A stretch of DNA of 64,000 bases from Halovivax asiaticus JCM 14624 (lineage in GTDB: Archaea; Halobacteriota; Halobacteria; Halobacteriales; Natrialbaceae). The DNA is taken from assembly GCF_000337515.1 (NCBI RefSeq), contig NZ_AOIQ01000021.1, positions 179,834-243,833 on the forward strand. The letters are read 5' to 3'. The notes beneath the pieces were generated by a model. It did not search any database. It was not told where the DNA came from and worked only from the letters and a program-made list of their open reading frames with translations. Position 1 is the stretch's first letter. Each line of letters opens with the position of its first letter. This document shows positions 25,639-34,720 of this stretch, one piece after another. A program made the position numbers and the translations under genes.

Positions 25639-27234
25639 TCAGTCGGACTCGACGTACGCCCGTAGGTCCGTGGGGTCGTGGTCGATGACCTCGGGCCGGA
25701 CCGAGTGATTTTCCAGCAGTGCGGCCGCAGCCGCCGATCGCACGGTCTCGTCCTCATCGTCGAGGAGCTCCCCCAACAACTCCGCGTCCGTCTGATTGAG
25801 TCTCGAGTGAGCGGCGTACACCGTCCCGTAGGCTTCGGCAGCCGCGGCACGGACGGCGGGACTGTCGTCCTCGAAGTAGCTTTCCAGATCCTCGATCAGG
25901 AGCCAGGCGACGTCACCGTCGACGGGTCCGATGGTGCCGACCGCCGACGCGAGGGCCAGCCGCTCGTCCGCCGACTCGGCGTCTTCGAAGCGAGCGCGTG
26001 ACTCGGCGGCCACGAGCGCTACCACGGCAGTCTCCGCTGCCTCGAACCGGTCGACTGCGTCAGCAGTTTCAGACTCGTCCCCGCCGGCGAGTAGCAGACT
26101 ACAAATTTCATCGGCCTCAGTCGCCAGGCCGGGATCGACTGCGTCGATAGTCTGCAGCGCGCCGACGGCCTCGGTACGTGCCCGCATGTGTTCGTCTTCG
26201 AGGAGATCCGTCAGTTCGTTCACGGCGGGGCGAACCGCTTCGGGATGCTCTCGCCCAATCGCTGTGAGTGCTTTCCCAGCCTGAACGCGGCCGACCTCGC
26301 TGGGGCTGGCGAGTCCGGACTGGAGTTCCTCGACGGCGGGGACGACCGCGTCGGGACGGGCCGTCGCGATCGTTGCCAGTTCGGTGATCGTCCAGGTGTA
26401 TTCGGGTGGAAACTCGCCGTCTCCGCCTTTCTCCTCGAGGATGCCCCGCAGTGCCGCGACGATGCGGGGTGCGTCGCCTTCGTACACCTCCGCCAGCGTC
26501 CTGAGCGTACTCAAAATAGTCATCCATACCTGTCCACTGATATCGTAGTCCGCCGGCAGGAGTTCGAGGACGTCGTCGACGACGGGGTGCACCGCATCCG
26601 GATGCGTTTTCGCGACGCTCCTGAGCGTACTGGCCGCACGGGTACGTACTCGCCAGCGGTCGTCGTTCAGGCACGCCCGCAGGTCGTCGATCGGTAACTC
26701 GATGGCCTCGGGCTGCTCGGATGAGATCGTGTCCAGAAGCGACGTCGCGTGTTCCCGGATCGTCCCGTTATCGTCGTCCAGACAGTTCCTGTAATCGTCC
26801 GCGAGGGGAACCAACAGCTCGGGGTGTTCCCATTCCAACTCCGTGAGTGCGAACGCAGCGGCTTCGCGAACCGACTCGTCGCTGTCGCCGAGGCGGTCCT
26901 GGAGGGTATCGACGGCGGGCCGGATCGTCGTCGGGTTCAGCTCGCGACCGACATCCGCTAGCCCTTCTGCGGCGGCTTCGCGGACCGGTCTGGGCTGGTC
27001 CAAACAGTACCATAGCAACACGTCGACGACTTCCTCGGTCCGATCCTCGTCGATGATTCCGACGGAAGCGAGCCCGTGGAGGACGTGTTCTCGATCCCGG
27101 GTATCCTCGACCGCGAGCAGCTCACGGAACTCCTCGAATTCGGCGTCGCCGGCCGTCCCGTCCTCGAACTCCGCCTTCAATTCGAGTGCGCTGTCTACCG
27201 TGTCTGAGGCCGAGAATGGGTACTCGTCGGACAT
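25639..27234 (-). CDS. HEAT-repeat protein
   Basis: 531 residues of alpha-solenoid. Repeats of about 38-43 residues recur throughout, for example VREAAAEGLADVGRELNPTTIRPAVDTLQDRL, VREAAAFALTELEWEHPELL, VRTRAASTLRSVAKTHPDAVHPVVDDVLELL and VRAAAAEAYGTVYA. No catalytic domain or signal peptide. HEAT solenoids are protein-binding scaffolds; the partner is unknown. A TATATC string just upstream (about 27267) may be its promoter. Confidence 0.85.
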   Translation of the reverse strand: MSDEYPFSASDTVDSALELKAEFEDGTAGDAEFEEFRELLAVEDTRDREHVLHGLASVGIIDEDRTEEVVDVLLWYCLDQPRPVREAAAEGLADVGRELNPTTIRPAVDTLQDRLGDSDESVREAAAFALTELEWEHPELLVPLADDYRNCLDDDNGTIREHATSLLDTISSEQPEAIELPIDDLRACLNDDRWRVRTRAASTLRSVAKTHPDAVHPVVDDVLELLPADYDISGQVWMTILSTLRTLAEVYEGDAPRIVAALRGILEEKGGDGEFPPEYTWTITELATIATARPDAVVPAVEELQSGLASPSEVGRVQAGKALTAIGREHPEAVRPAVNELTDLLEDEHMRARTEAVGALQTIDAVDPGLATEADEICSLLLAGGDESETADAVDRFEAAETAVVALVAAESRARFEDAESADERLALASAVGTIGPVDGDVAWLLIEDLESYFEDDSPAVRAAAAEAYGTVYAAHSRLNQTDAELLGELLDDEDETVRSAAAAALLENHSVRPEVIDHDPTDLRAYVESD

Positions 27235-27324
27235 GACCTTGGCTAATACAATCTGCCGGCAGTGATATATCTCTGGATGTGACTGTGTACGTGTCGATGC
27301 ATGAATCCGACTACTTTGGCGTCG

Positions 27325-27861
27325 CTATCGCCATTTCGCGACGGGCCCACCGACTTCCCGCCGGTCGAGATCGATCTCGTGTTGCCAGAGACTTTCGCCG
27401 CGGTGCGGTGGGTCGTGGGCCAGCACCATCGTCACATCGAGGTCGCCCACGATACTCGAGACCAGGGTGTAGAGGTCGACTCCGTCGGGCGTGGTGTACT
27501 CGAAGGTGTCCCGCCCAGATCCAGCGGCCCCCAGCACCCGGATCGTTCCCTCGACACTCGCGGTGACGACTACGTCCTTCGCCGCGGAATATTCGGCGTG
27601 GACCAGCCCGGGAAGCGTCACGGACACCGATTCCCCTTCGTATTCCCACGTTAGCGTCGTCGATTCGTCGTCGGTTATCTCTTCGATGTGCATCCAATCA
27701 GTCTCGATACTTTCTTCTTCCACGTTCGGATAGGCTGATGATACCGACGCCGGTCGACAGCTATCACCATCGAGGGCCTCATCGGGGTCGATGTGATGCC
27801 GGCGAGAAAACGTATCGCGCCGGAAGTCATTCACGTCACTGCCAGTCGACGGGACAGTCAC
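27325..27861 (-). CDS. Hypothetical beta-rich protein coupled to the DUF2262 gene
   Basis: 178 residues starting at GTG 27861, which overlaps the stop of the upstream gene (GTGA). Residues 1-50 are a polar lead; residues 55-170 contain alternating strands (TTLTWEYEGESVSVTLPGL, KDVVVTASVEGTIRVLG, LDVTMVLAHDPP). No family recognised. Coupling to a DUF2262-bearing frame suggests the two products act together. Confidence 0.6.
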   Translation of the reverse strand: MTVPSTGSDVNDFRRDTFSRRHHIDPDEALDGDSCRPASVSSAYPNVEEESIETDWMHIEEITDDESTTLTWEYEGESVSVTLPGLVHAEYSAAKDVVVTASVEGTIRVLGAAGSGRDTFEYTTPDGVDLYTLVSSIVGDLDVTMVLAHDPPHRGESLWQHEIDLDRREVGGPVAKWR

Positions 27862-29609
27862 AGATACGCCCTGGTAATTCCAGCCGAGAGGGAGCCACTG
27901 ACCTTGATTCTGTGGCCGAAGAACAGGTCGTTATCGTAATGCCAGAACGTGAAACCATCGTCGCGTTCGATGCTGACGGTTTTCAGTTCCATTCTGTGCT
28001 TGAACTCCTCGGCGGTCACTGTGTCCTCGTCCGATTCGGTCCAGGCGACGTTCTTCAGTTCGAGCAACTCGTCGATGGCGTACTCCTGAATCTTTTTTGT
28101 CCACAATGACTGGTCATCCCACAGCTCTTTCGCCACGGCGAGGCCGGACAGCCCGTCGCTGGTCTCGGAGCGCGGGAGGATCAACTCTACCTCGTTGCTG
28201 TTCCACTCGGCGGCCGTGGAATACCTGTTCCCTGTCGACGTTGTTTCGAACGTCCCGAACCGCTCGTCCTCGACGGTTTTGAGGTCCTGCGATTGTGCGG
28301 ATTCGGGGGACTCGTCGACCATCACCGTTCGAGACGGCCCAGTGAGATATAATTCCACTGGTGCCTGCCAACAGTCAACTCCGTCTAACCCATCGTTTCC
28401 TAGGTGAGGAAACCGACCCAACTCTGTCTGTGTTCTGGGTGCTGCGAGCGGTCGCGTTCGTTGTACACGACGTACAGCCCGTTCCGTGTCGAAACGAGGC
28501 GATCGATGTCGGCGTGGTGACTTTCGATGGGGGTATCCTGTGGGACCATCGGGGGTAGCAGAGACGAGTTCCGGTGCCGAATCGGGAGCGCGGACGACGA
28601 ACCGATAGTCCGTCAGCGTTCCGTCGGTGTCGAACCAGGCGAGCCACGGGAGCGACCCGCCACCATAGAGCGCAGTTCCCGAAAGTAGATATCCGTCGTC
28701 GAGTGCGATTGCATCCCGTCCGAAATTGCTTGTCGCTGCGAATCCAGTGGCTCGATCGAGCAGGATCTCGCCGTCGGCATCGATGACGAGCAATCTGGCG
28801 TCGTTCGCATCCGATCGTTCCCACGCCTTCCCGGCGATGACGCTCGCGCCAGCACGGGGCTGGTCACTGTCCATGGGGCCGTTGGTGGCTGAGCCGTGCT
28901 CGTGCGGGGCGATGCTGTCGAGCGTGTCGGAACTTCCAGTCTCGGCGTAGTAGTACTCGCTGTGTTCGGTGGCTCCATTGGGTGAAACCCACGTAACGGC
29001 TGAGCCGCTGACGTATCTGAGTGTGCCCGGTTCGTCGGCGACGAGCGACTTGCAGTCGGTGCCGGCGCACCGTTCGCGCCAGCGTTCGGAGCCATCGTCG
29101 ACGTCAGCGGCGAGCAGCCAATTGCTGGATCCGTACACTCGCTCCCAGGAATCCGGCGACCGTCGGGAGTAGCTGCCGGTCTGGCCGCCGGCGACGACGC
29201 CGTCCGGGGCCGTAACCACCGTCTCGAAGCTGTCTCCGGAACCGGACGGGTACTCCTGTTCCCACCGACGGACGCCAGCGGTCGTCATCGACGCCAGCCA
29301 GGATGGCGGATCCTCCTCGGGCTGATCCGTGTCGGTCGACAGACTCTTTCCAGCGACGACCGGGCCACTCGGGGTTACCGTGACGGCCTTCGGCCGTCGA
29401 TTTCGGCCCCAAGGGTACTCCCAGTCGACGGTCCCGCCCGGACCGAGCCGCTGCAGGAAGCCACCGAATCCATCGCCAGTGCGGTCCCCCACATCGTACC
29501 AGCCGACGGCGTACAGCCCATCGTCACCGGCCAGCGCTGCGTCTGTCCCGAACCGTTCACGCTCAGACCCGAGGCGAGTCCACCACTGCACTGTCGGCTT
29601 GTCCATCAT
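27858..29609 (-). CDS. Beta-propeller protein read through into a DUF2262 domain (probable frameshift)
   Basis: Read as one frame this is 583 residues. Residues 1-350 look like a propeller (DGLYAVGWYDVGDRTGDGFGGFL, WEYPWGRNRRPKAVTVTPSGPVVAG). Residues 355-415 are Arg/Pro/His-rich and not protein-like, while another frame there encodes ESHHADIDRLVSTRNGLYVV and ends at 28400. The switch coincides with a run of five G at 28551-28555. Residues 417-583 match DUF2262 (AIDELLELKNVAWTESDEDTV, LFFGHRIKVSGSL). Likely reality: a propeller gene 28400-29609 with one extra base, and a separate DUF2262 gene 27858 to GTG 28358 or ATG 28322. Confidence 0.6.
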   Translation of the reverse strand: MMDKPTVQWWTRLGSERERFGTDAALAGDDGLYAVGWYDVGDRTGDGFGGFLQRLGPGGTVDWEYPWGRNRRPKAVTVTPSGPVVAGKSLSTDTDQPEEDPPSWLASMTTAGVRRWEQEYPSGSGDSFETVVTAPDGVVAGGQTGSYSRRSPDSWERVYGSSNWLLAADVDDGSERWRERCAGTDCKSLVADEPGTLRYVSGSAVTWVSPNGATEHSEYYYAETGSSDTLDSIAPHEHGSATNGPMDSDQPRAGASVIAGKAWERSDANDARLLVIDADGEILLDRATGFAATSNFGRDAIALDDGYLLSGTALYGGGSLPWLAWFDTDGTLTDYRFVVRAPDSAPELVSATPDGPTGYPHRKSPRRHRSPRFDTERAVRRVQRTRPLAAPRTQTELGRFPHLGNDGLDGVDCWQAPVELYLTGPSRTVMVDESPESAQSQDLKTVEDERFGTFETTSTGNRYSTAAEWNSNEVELILPRSETSDGLSGLAVAKELWDDQSLWTKKIQEYAIDELLELKNVAWTESDEDTVTAEEFKHRMELKTVSIERDDGFTFWHYDNDLFFGHRIKVSGSLSAGITRAYL

Positions 29610-29733
29610 CGCACACCGCCGCGGACTGTCCCACCGAACTGGGGGAGAAACATGTCCAAAGAGGCGAATAGCGAGCGCAAAAGCCTTCGCTTCTGTCGGA
29701 ACTGTTTACTCCGTGTCGGCTCTCGACCGACCA

Positions 29734-29994
29734 ATGCGGGTGCTCGACCGGAAACGATACGCCTACGTCTTGCTGGCTCGCGATGGGGAGTGGATTCTCA
29801 CGTTCTTGCTCGGCGGGCCCGTCGAGCTCGATGTCTCCGTCCGATTGACGACCGCGGAGGTCACCGCGATCGAAGCCGGCGACACGTCGGCCGCCGACCT
29901 GGTCGAGCGATTCAAGGCCGATCGTTCGGCCTACGAAGGCAGACGGATCACGCCGGCGGTCCGGCCCGGAACGGACGACGCGTCCGGGGTGTAA
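29734..29994 (+). CDS. Hypothetical 86-residue protein
   Basis: From ATG 29734 the product begins MRVLDRKRYAYVLLARDGEWILTFLLGGPVELDVSV, followed by TTAEVTAIEAGDTSAADLVERFK. The alternating strand-helix pattern and frame-specific codon bias support a real gene; an upstream extension to 29329 overlaps the start of the propeller gene and is rejected. Similar small conserved proteins occur in haloarchaea; I do not know a function. Confidence 0.6.
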   Translation: MRVLDRKRYAYVLLARDGEWILTFLLGGPVELDVSVRLTTAEVTAIEAGDTSAADLVERFKADRSAYEGRRITPAVRPGTDDASGV

Positions 29995-30010
29995 CCTGCC
30001 TGCCGTGTCG

Positions 30011-30328
30011 TCAGCGTTCTTCCGTCTCGAGCGTCGTATGCCTGTTCATCGTTCGGACGAAGTCCGTCTCCTCGATCGCAGTCAATGACTCGTGGCTCGA
30101 GAGTTCCGCGAGCAGCCACTCGCCGGCACAGTCCTCGATGAATTCGGTCCACTCCGCGACCCGGAACTCCTCGAAGTCGTAGAAGGAACCACCGAGTCCG
30201 TGGCCCTTGCCCTGCAAGAGGCTGATCTCTTCGTCCTCGAAGGAGAGCCTGAGTTCTTTCGGCCACTCGGAACTGTGGGGGCTGTCGGCATCGTGATCCG
30301 GACTGGAGATGACGTAGTAGGTTGCCAT
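30011..30328 (-). CDS. Hypothetical 105-residue protein
   Basis: Starts MATYYVISSPDHDADSPHSSEW and contains RLSFEDEEISLLQGKG and FRVAEWTEFIEDCAGEWLLAELSSHESL. Acidic, soluble, one Cys, no recognised motif. It sits convergent with the 86-residue gene and belongs to the same stretch of poorly conserved genes as the HEAT and DUF2262 proteins. Confidence 0.55.
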   Translation of the reverse strand: MATYYVISSPDHDADSPHSSEWPKELRLSFEDEEISLLQGKGHGLGGSFYDFEEFRVAEWTEFIEDCAGEWLLAELSSHESLTAIEETDFVRTMNRHTTLETEER

Positions 30329-30455
30329 GGGGGGTATGTGGGTCGGATAGCAGTGTGTGGGTCAGATAGCAGTGTGGCGATTCGAGACTGTGTGTCGGTG
30401 CTGTCGGGCCTTCCTCCAGAGTAATCAATATAGACTGGGTGACCGGTCGTCGTCC

Positions 30456-31886
30456 TCAGTTGCCGACCGCCGTTTCGATCGCGTCTCGGACCTCGGCCAC
30501 GACCTCGTCAACCTCGTCGCTCTCGGCGTACAGCCGCACGTAGGGTTCCGTCCCGCTCGGTCTGACGAGTACCCACGAAGCGTCGGGCAACTCGATCCTG
30601 ATGCCGTACTCCGTTTCGACCGTGCCCGCTGGGAATCGCTCCGGTAGGCTCGTTTCGAGCTGCGACATGGCTGCTTCTTTCCGCTCGTCCGGACAGGGAA
30701 CGCTCACCTTCCGGTAGGGTCGTTCGGTGGCCGGATCCCGGAGCGTCGCGACGTCGCCGGCCGCGGCGACGAGTGCGGCGACGACGGCGGCGCTCGCGAC
30801 GCCGTCGATCCAGCCGCCGAACGCCGGGTGGATGTGCTTCCAGGGTTCGGCCGCGAAGACGACGGCCGTCTCCGCATCCGCCCCGGCACGGACGCGAGCG
30901 ATCCCCTCGTGGAGCGCACCCAGGTGCACGCGTTCGACGCGGCCGCCGGCGGCGCCCACCAGTTCGTCGATCCGTGCCGAGGCGTTCGGTGTCGTCACGA
31001 CGACGGGGTCGCCGGCGCTCGACGACTCGACGTAGTGGGCTGCGACGACGGCGAGGATCGTATCCTCGTGGACGACGTCGCCGTCCGGGCCGCAGACGAC
31101 GAGGCGGTCCGCGTCCCCGTCGTGAGCGAGGCCGAGGTCGAAGTCGCCGTCGGCGAGGAACGCCCGCAGGTCGGACAGGGTTTCCGGCGTCGGTTTACTC
31201 TCTCTGGCCGGGAAGTGGCCGTCGACGTTCGCGTTGAGCGCGGTCACGGCGGCACCGAGGCGATCGAGCACCTGTGGGGTAGCCTCCCCGCCGACGCCGC
31301 TTCCACAATCGATCGCGATCGACAGGTCGGCGAGCGGCCGTGCGCCGGTCTGTTCTGCCCCGGTCTCCCCCGGTGGTTGCCCGTCGAACTGTTCGCGGAC
31401 GTAGGTACAGACGGCCTCACGGTAGGACGTGAGGACGTCGGCGCGTTCGATCGTCCCCCACCGATCCCAGGCTGCCGTCTCAGCGGTCTCCACGGTGGCC
31501 TCGATCTCACGTTCGGCGTCGCGATCGAACTCGACGCCGTCGTCGAAGAGCTTGATCCCGTTGTCGGCTGGCGGATTGTGGCTCGCGGTGATCATCACGC
31601 CGAATCGGCCCTGTGACGCGGACGCAAGTGCTGGCGTTGGAACCTGGCCGACTCGCCGAACCCTCGCTCCGGCGCTCGCAAGTCCTGCGGCCATCGCTGC
31701 GGCAAGGGGCTCGCTCGTCTCCCGACCGTCGTACCCGAGCACGACGGTCGGCGAGTCGGGTCCTCCTCCCGAGTCGGCCGTTCCGTCGACCGTCCGTCCG
31801 ACGGCCTGGCCGACCGAGAGGGCGAGTGCGGGCGTGACCTCGGTTGCGACCGGTCCGCGGATTCCCGCGGTCCCGAACAGCGTCAT
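30456..31886 (-). CDS. glmM: Phosphoglucosamine mutase / phosphohexomutase
   Basis: Alpha-D-phosphohexomutase, interconverting glucosamine 6- and 1-phosphate (or mannose/glucose phosphates). 476 residues from ATG 31886, beginning MTLFGTAGIRGPV. The catalytic serine loop is MITASHNPPADNG near residue 90, the metal loop is LAHDGDADRL near 243, the sugar-binding loop contains GEP-equivalent AAEPWKHIHP near 320, and the phosphate loop RPSGTEPYVRLY is near 450. The middle loop reads AAEPWK, not the usual GEqSGH, which leaves substrate preference uncertain. Divergent from psmB. Confidence 0.88.
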   Translation of the reverse strand: MTLFGTAGIRGPVATEVTPALALSVGQAVGRTVDGTADSGGGPDSPTVVLGYDGRETSEPLAAAMAAGLASAGARVRRVGQVPTPALASASQGRFGVMITASHNPPADNGIKLFDDGVEFDRDAEREIEATVETAETAAWDRWGTIERADVLTSYREAVCTYVREQFDGQPPGETGAEQTGARPLADLSIAIDCGSGVGGEATPQVLDRLGAAVTALNANVDGHFPARESKPTPETLSDLRAFLADGDFDLGLAHDGDADRLVVCGPDGDVVHEDTILAVVAAHYVESSSAGDPVVVTTPNASARIDELVGAAGGRVERVHLGALHEGIARVRAGADAETAVVFAAEPWKHIHPAFGGWIDGVASAAVVAALVAAAGDVATLRDPATERPYRKVSVPCPDERKEAAMSQLETSLPERFPAGTVETEYGIRIELPDASWVLVRPSGTEPYVRLYAESDEVDEVVAEVRDAIETAVGN

Positions 31887-31995
31887 GCGACTGGGTTGCG
31901 CGAGCACGTACTTAGACCCACTGACCCTCGTACGTCGGGGCGTCGGACGCTACTCCCACGGGACGGCTCGCCACGATCGTTCGTTCCTGCCGCCG

Positions 31996-32013
31996 GCTAA
32001 AATATATTTTAGC
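31996..32013. promoter_or_regulatory. Perfect 18-bp palindrome containing a TATA element
   Basis: GCTAAAATATATTTTAGC is its own reverse complement and holds a TATA core. It stands 35 bases before psmB (ATG 32048) and 110 bases before the divergent glmM start. A symmetrical TATA could serve both directions or overlap an operator. Confidence 0.55.
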
Positions 32014-32047
32014 TAACACATAATGGGCGCGGGGTCTTCCTGCAGGT

Positions 32048-32755
32048 ATGATCGAACGATCGGGTGAAAATCCCGCAGGAACAGCGCACGAGTCGGCGAA
32101 CGAGTTCTCCACGGGGACGACGATCGTCGCTCTCGGCGGCGACGACGGGGTCGTTCTTGGTGCGGACGCTCGCGTGAGTCTGGGCGGACGCTTCGTGACC
32201 AATCGGTCGGCGCGGAAGGTCGAACCGATCGGAGAGCGCGCGGCCGTCGCCTTTTCCGGCGGCGTCAGCGATGCGCAGTCGGTGGTCGATCAGTTGCGGA
32301 CTGAACGCCAGCTCTACAAACTCGATCACGGGCGTCCGATGCCGACTGATGCGCTCGCGACGACGGCAGGTCGACTGATCCGCAACGGACAGTTCCGCTC
32401 GATCGGGCTGTTACTCGGCGGGGTCGACGAGTCGGCCGTCTACTGGATCGACGGCGGTGGCGGTGTCATGCGAGACGCGTACGCGGCCAATGGCAGCGGG
32501 ATGCAACTGGCCTACGGTGCCCTCGAAGGCGCGTACGAACCGGCCCGGCCGGTGTCCGACCTGCGACCGATCGCCGCCGACGCCCTGGCGGCCGCCGCCG
32601 AACGGGACGTCGCCAGCGGGGACGGGATGACGATCACGACGATCACCGGCGAGGGCCTCTCCGAGCGACGGACGAACGGCCTCGGTCGGGAGGCGCTTGC
32701 CGGAGCGGATGGAGCGAGCTCGGCTCCCGACACCGCGGACGAGGAGGTGGCCTGA
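32048..32755 (+). CDS. psmB: Proteasome beta subunit (divergent paralogue)
   Basis: Proteolytic subunit of the 20S proteasome. 235 residues with a propeptide of about 23 residues; cleavage after STG exposes Thr1 of TTIVALGGDDGVVLGADAR. Asp17 is in GADAR, the catalytic Lys is in SARKVEPI with one residue inserted relative to common beta subunits, and the Ser and Asp helpers are in NGSGMQLAYG and ERDVASGDG. The active site therefore looks intact. Its sequence is clearly diverged from the usual haloarchaeal PsmB. One base separates it from psmA. Confidence 0.9.
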   Translation: MIERSGENPAGTAHESANEFSTGTTIVALGGDDGVVLGADARVSLGGRFVTNRSARKVEPIGERAAVAFSGGVSDAQSVVDQLRTERQLYKLDHGRPMPTDALATTAGRLIRNGQFRSIGLLLGGVDESAVYWIDGGGGVMRDAYAANGSGMQLAYGALEGAYEPARPVSDLRPIAADALAAAAERDVASGDGMTITTITGEGLSERRTNGLGREALAGADGASSAPDTADEEVA

Positions 32756-32756
32756 G

Positions 32757-33527
32757 ATGGACGACACTCGCAGGCAGGCCTACGACCGCGGTCAGACGAT
32801 TTTCTCGCCGGATGGTCGCCTCTACCAGGTGGAGTACGCCCGGGAGGCGGTCGAACGCGGATCACCCGCCGTCGGCGTTCGCGCGGCCGACGGCGTCGTC
32901 CTCGCAGCCAGAAAGCGACGCGCCTCGCCGCTGCTCGAGGCGGACTCGGTGGCGAAACTTCACCGGATCGACGATCATATCGCGATCGCGTCGGCGGGCC
33001 ACGCTGCCGATGCCCGCCAGCTCGTCGATCGCGCCCGGGTCGCCGCCCAGCGCCACCGTCTCCGATACGGGGAGCCGGCGCCCGTCGAATCGGTGACCAC
33101 GTCGCTCGCGGATCACATCCAGGAGTCCACCCAGACCGGCGGGACGCGTCCCTACGGAACGGCGCTCCTGATCGCGGGCATCGACCAGAACGGTGCTGGG
33201 GGTTCGACGGCACAGTCTGGCGCCGGCTCGGCCGGTCAGCTCTTCGAACTCGATCCGAGCGGGACGCCGTACGGCTGGCGTGCCGTCGGGATCGGCGAAG
33301 GCTCGACGACGATCAGAGAGTCCTTCGAGTCCTCACTCGACCCGGCGGCCGCGGACATCGAAACCACGGTCGATGATGCCGTGACCACGGCGCTCGACGG
33401 ACTCGCTGCGGATGACGACGAGCCCGACCCGGATGCCTACGAGTGCCTGACGATCGAACCGGGCCCGAAAGTGACGACCCGATCGACGGACGAAATCGCG
33501 ACGGTTCTCGAAGAGACGGCGTCGTAG
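32757..33527 (+). CDS. psmA: Proteasome alpha subunit (divergent paralogue)
   Basis: Outer-ring subunit of the 20S proteasome. ATG 32757 begins MDDTRRQAYDRGQTIFSPDGRLYQVEYAREAV, the alpha-type N-terminal gate and signature. The Lys that docks ATPase HbYX tails is expected in the KRRASPLLEADSVAKLHRID region. A Gly/Ser/Ala-rich loop near residue 145 and an acidic C-terminus distinguish it from standard PsmA. Operon order psmB-psmA with a one-base gap implies a dedicated particle. Confidence 0.9.
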   Translation: MDDTRRQAYDRGQTIFSPDGRLYQVEYAREAVERGSPAVGVRAADGVVLAARKRRASPLLEADSVAKLHRIDDHIAIASAGHAADARQLVDRARVAAQRHRLRYGEPAPVESVTTSLADHIQESTQTGGTRPYGTALLIAGIDQNGAGGSTAQSGAGSAGQLFELDPSGTPYGWRAVGIGEGSTTIRESFESSLDPAAADIETTVDDAVTTALDGLAADDDEPDPDAYECLTIEPGPKVTTRSTDEIATVLEETAS

Positions 33528-33589
33528 CGGTTCTCGCGACGAACGCAGGCTGCGGGTTCGTCGCAGTGTTTGACACGACGTTGGGTTCC

Positions 33590-34636
33590 TTACGCGACGT
33601 CGGCTTCCGGTGCCACGTCCGACCCGGCCGTCGTCGTATCGCACTCGTTCCGTTCGGTGTCGGCCGCCTCCGCACGGATCCGGCGAGAGGCGACGACGGT
33701 GCACTCGCCGTCTACGTAGCACTCCACGGTTTCGTCGTCCAGCGTGACCGCCACGCGGACGGCCATCGGGTCGTGCGACAGCGGCGTCTCGGTCCACTCG
33801 CGCCCGATGTTCCAGATCGGGCGCTGGTCGATCGACTCGTCGTGCTCGTGGTAGAACGCCACGAATTCGGGGTGATCGAGCAGCGTCAGCGCGACGGGAC
33901 ACCGGAGCCCGTATCCACACGCCGTACAGGTGAACGACGCCTGCACCGGGTCCGGGACGGACTCGCGGGCTGGTTCGTCGCCGGGGTCTGGGCGAACCAC
34001 GTCGAGACGCGACTCGACGGGGCCGCCACACTCGGGACAGACGCCGTCACCGAGGTGGGCGATGCGGTGTCGGTGGTGGCGATCGAAGGCGGTGGGGAGG
34101 TCGTCGCCGTGGGCGTCGAGCCCGGCCGGCGGAAAGTCCATCCGGAGGATCGACCGCTCACACGCCTCGCAGGTAATGGCCACTTCGTTGTCGTCGATAG
34201 CGGCGACGAGTTCCTGGTCCCGACAGAACGGGCACGGATCGTCGACGGTGACTGACTGGCGGTCGACCTGGTGCGTGTACGTGCCGGATTCGATGGCGCG
34301 GGCGGCGCGTCTGCCGGTCGCGGTCAGCGCGTACCCCTCCTCAGTCTTCGAGAGGTACGGCCCGACCAGTTCGTCGATGTGGTAGGCGAAGCCGGCCGTC
34401 GTATCGACGGCCGAGGTTTCGAAGAGCGTCGAGAACGAGACGCGACCCGCGTTGGCTTCGTCGTCGGTCCGATCGCGAATCGCCCGGAGAATTCCCGTGC
34501 GGACGTCGTTTCCCAGCGCCTGGAACGCCTCGCTCGGGTCGGTGACGTGGACGGATTCCTCGACCGTGCCGGCCGTTGTTGGCAGCGCTTCGTCGCCACC
34601 CGCTCCCGTGTCGGCGTCCGGATCCACGTCTGTCAT
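33590..34636 (-). CDS. wHTH regulator with zinc-ribbon C-terminal domain (DUF7351-like)
   Basis: 348 residues from ATG 34636. Residues 35-125 are an ArsR-like wHTH (SEAFQALGNDVRTGILRAIRD, FAYHIDELVGPYLSKTEEGYALT). Then come three CxxC-type knuckles: CPFCRDQE with CEAC, CPECGG, and CTACGYGLRC. The C-terminus carries beta strands ending in a Glu/Thr tail. This wHTH plus zinc-ribbon architecture is widespread in haloarchaea; the ligand and targets are unknown. Confidence 0.8.
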   Translation of the reverse strand: MTDVDPDADTGAGGDEALPTTAGTVEESVHVTDPSEAFQALGNDVRTGILRAIRDRTDDEANAGRVSFSTLFETSAVDTTAGFAYHIDELVGPYLSKTEEGYALTATGRRAARAIESGTYTHQVDRQSVTVDDPCPFCRDQELVAAIDDNEVAITCEACERSILRMDFPPAGLDAHGDDLPTAFDRHHRHRIAHLGDGVCPECGGPVESRLDVVRPDPGDEPARESVPDPVQASFTCTACGYGLRCPVALTLLDHPEFVAFYHEHDESIDQRPIWNIGREWTETPLSHDPMAVRVAVTLDDETVECYVDGECTVVASRRIRAEAADTERNECDTTTAGSDVAPEADVA

Positions 34637-34720
34637 GCCCGTCGTTACGTGTGGGCGAAAAAGTACCTTCTGCCCGTGGGCGTGCAAGCGCCACCATGGT
34701 CAGGACGCGCCGTCGCACAA

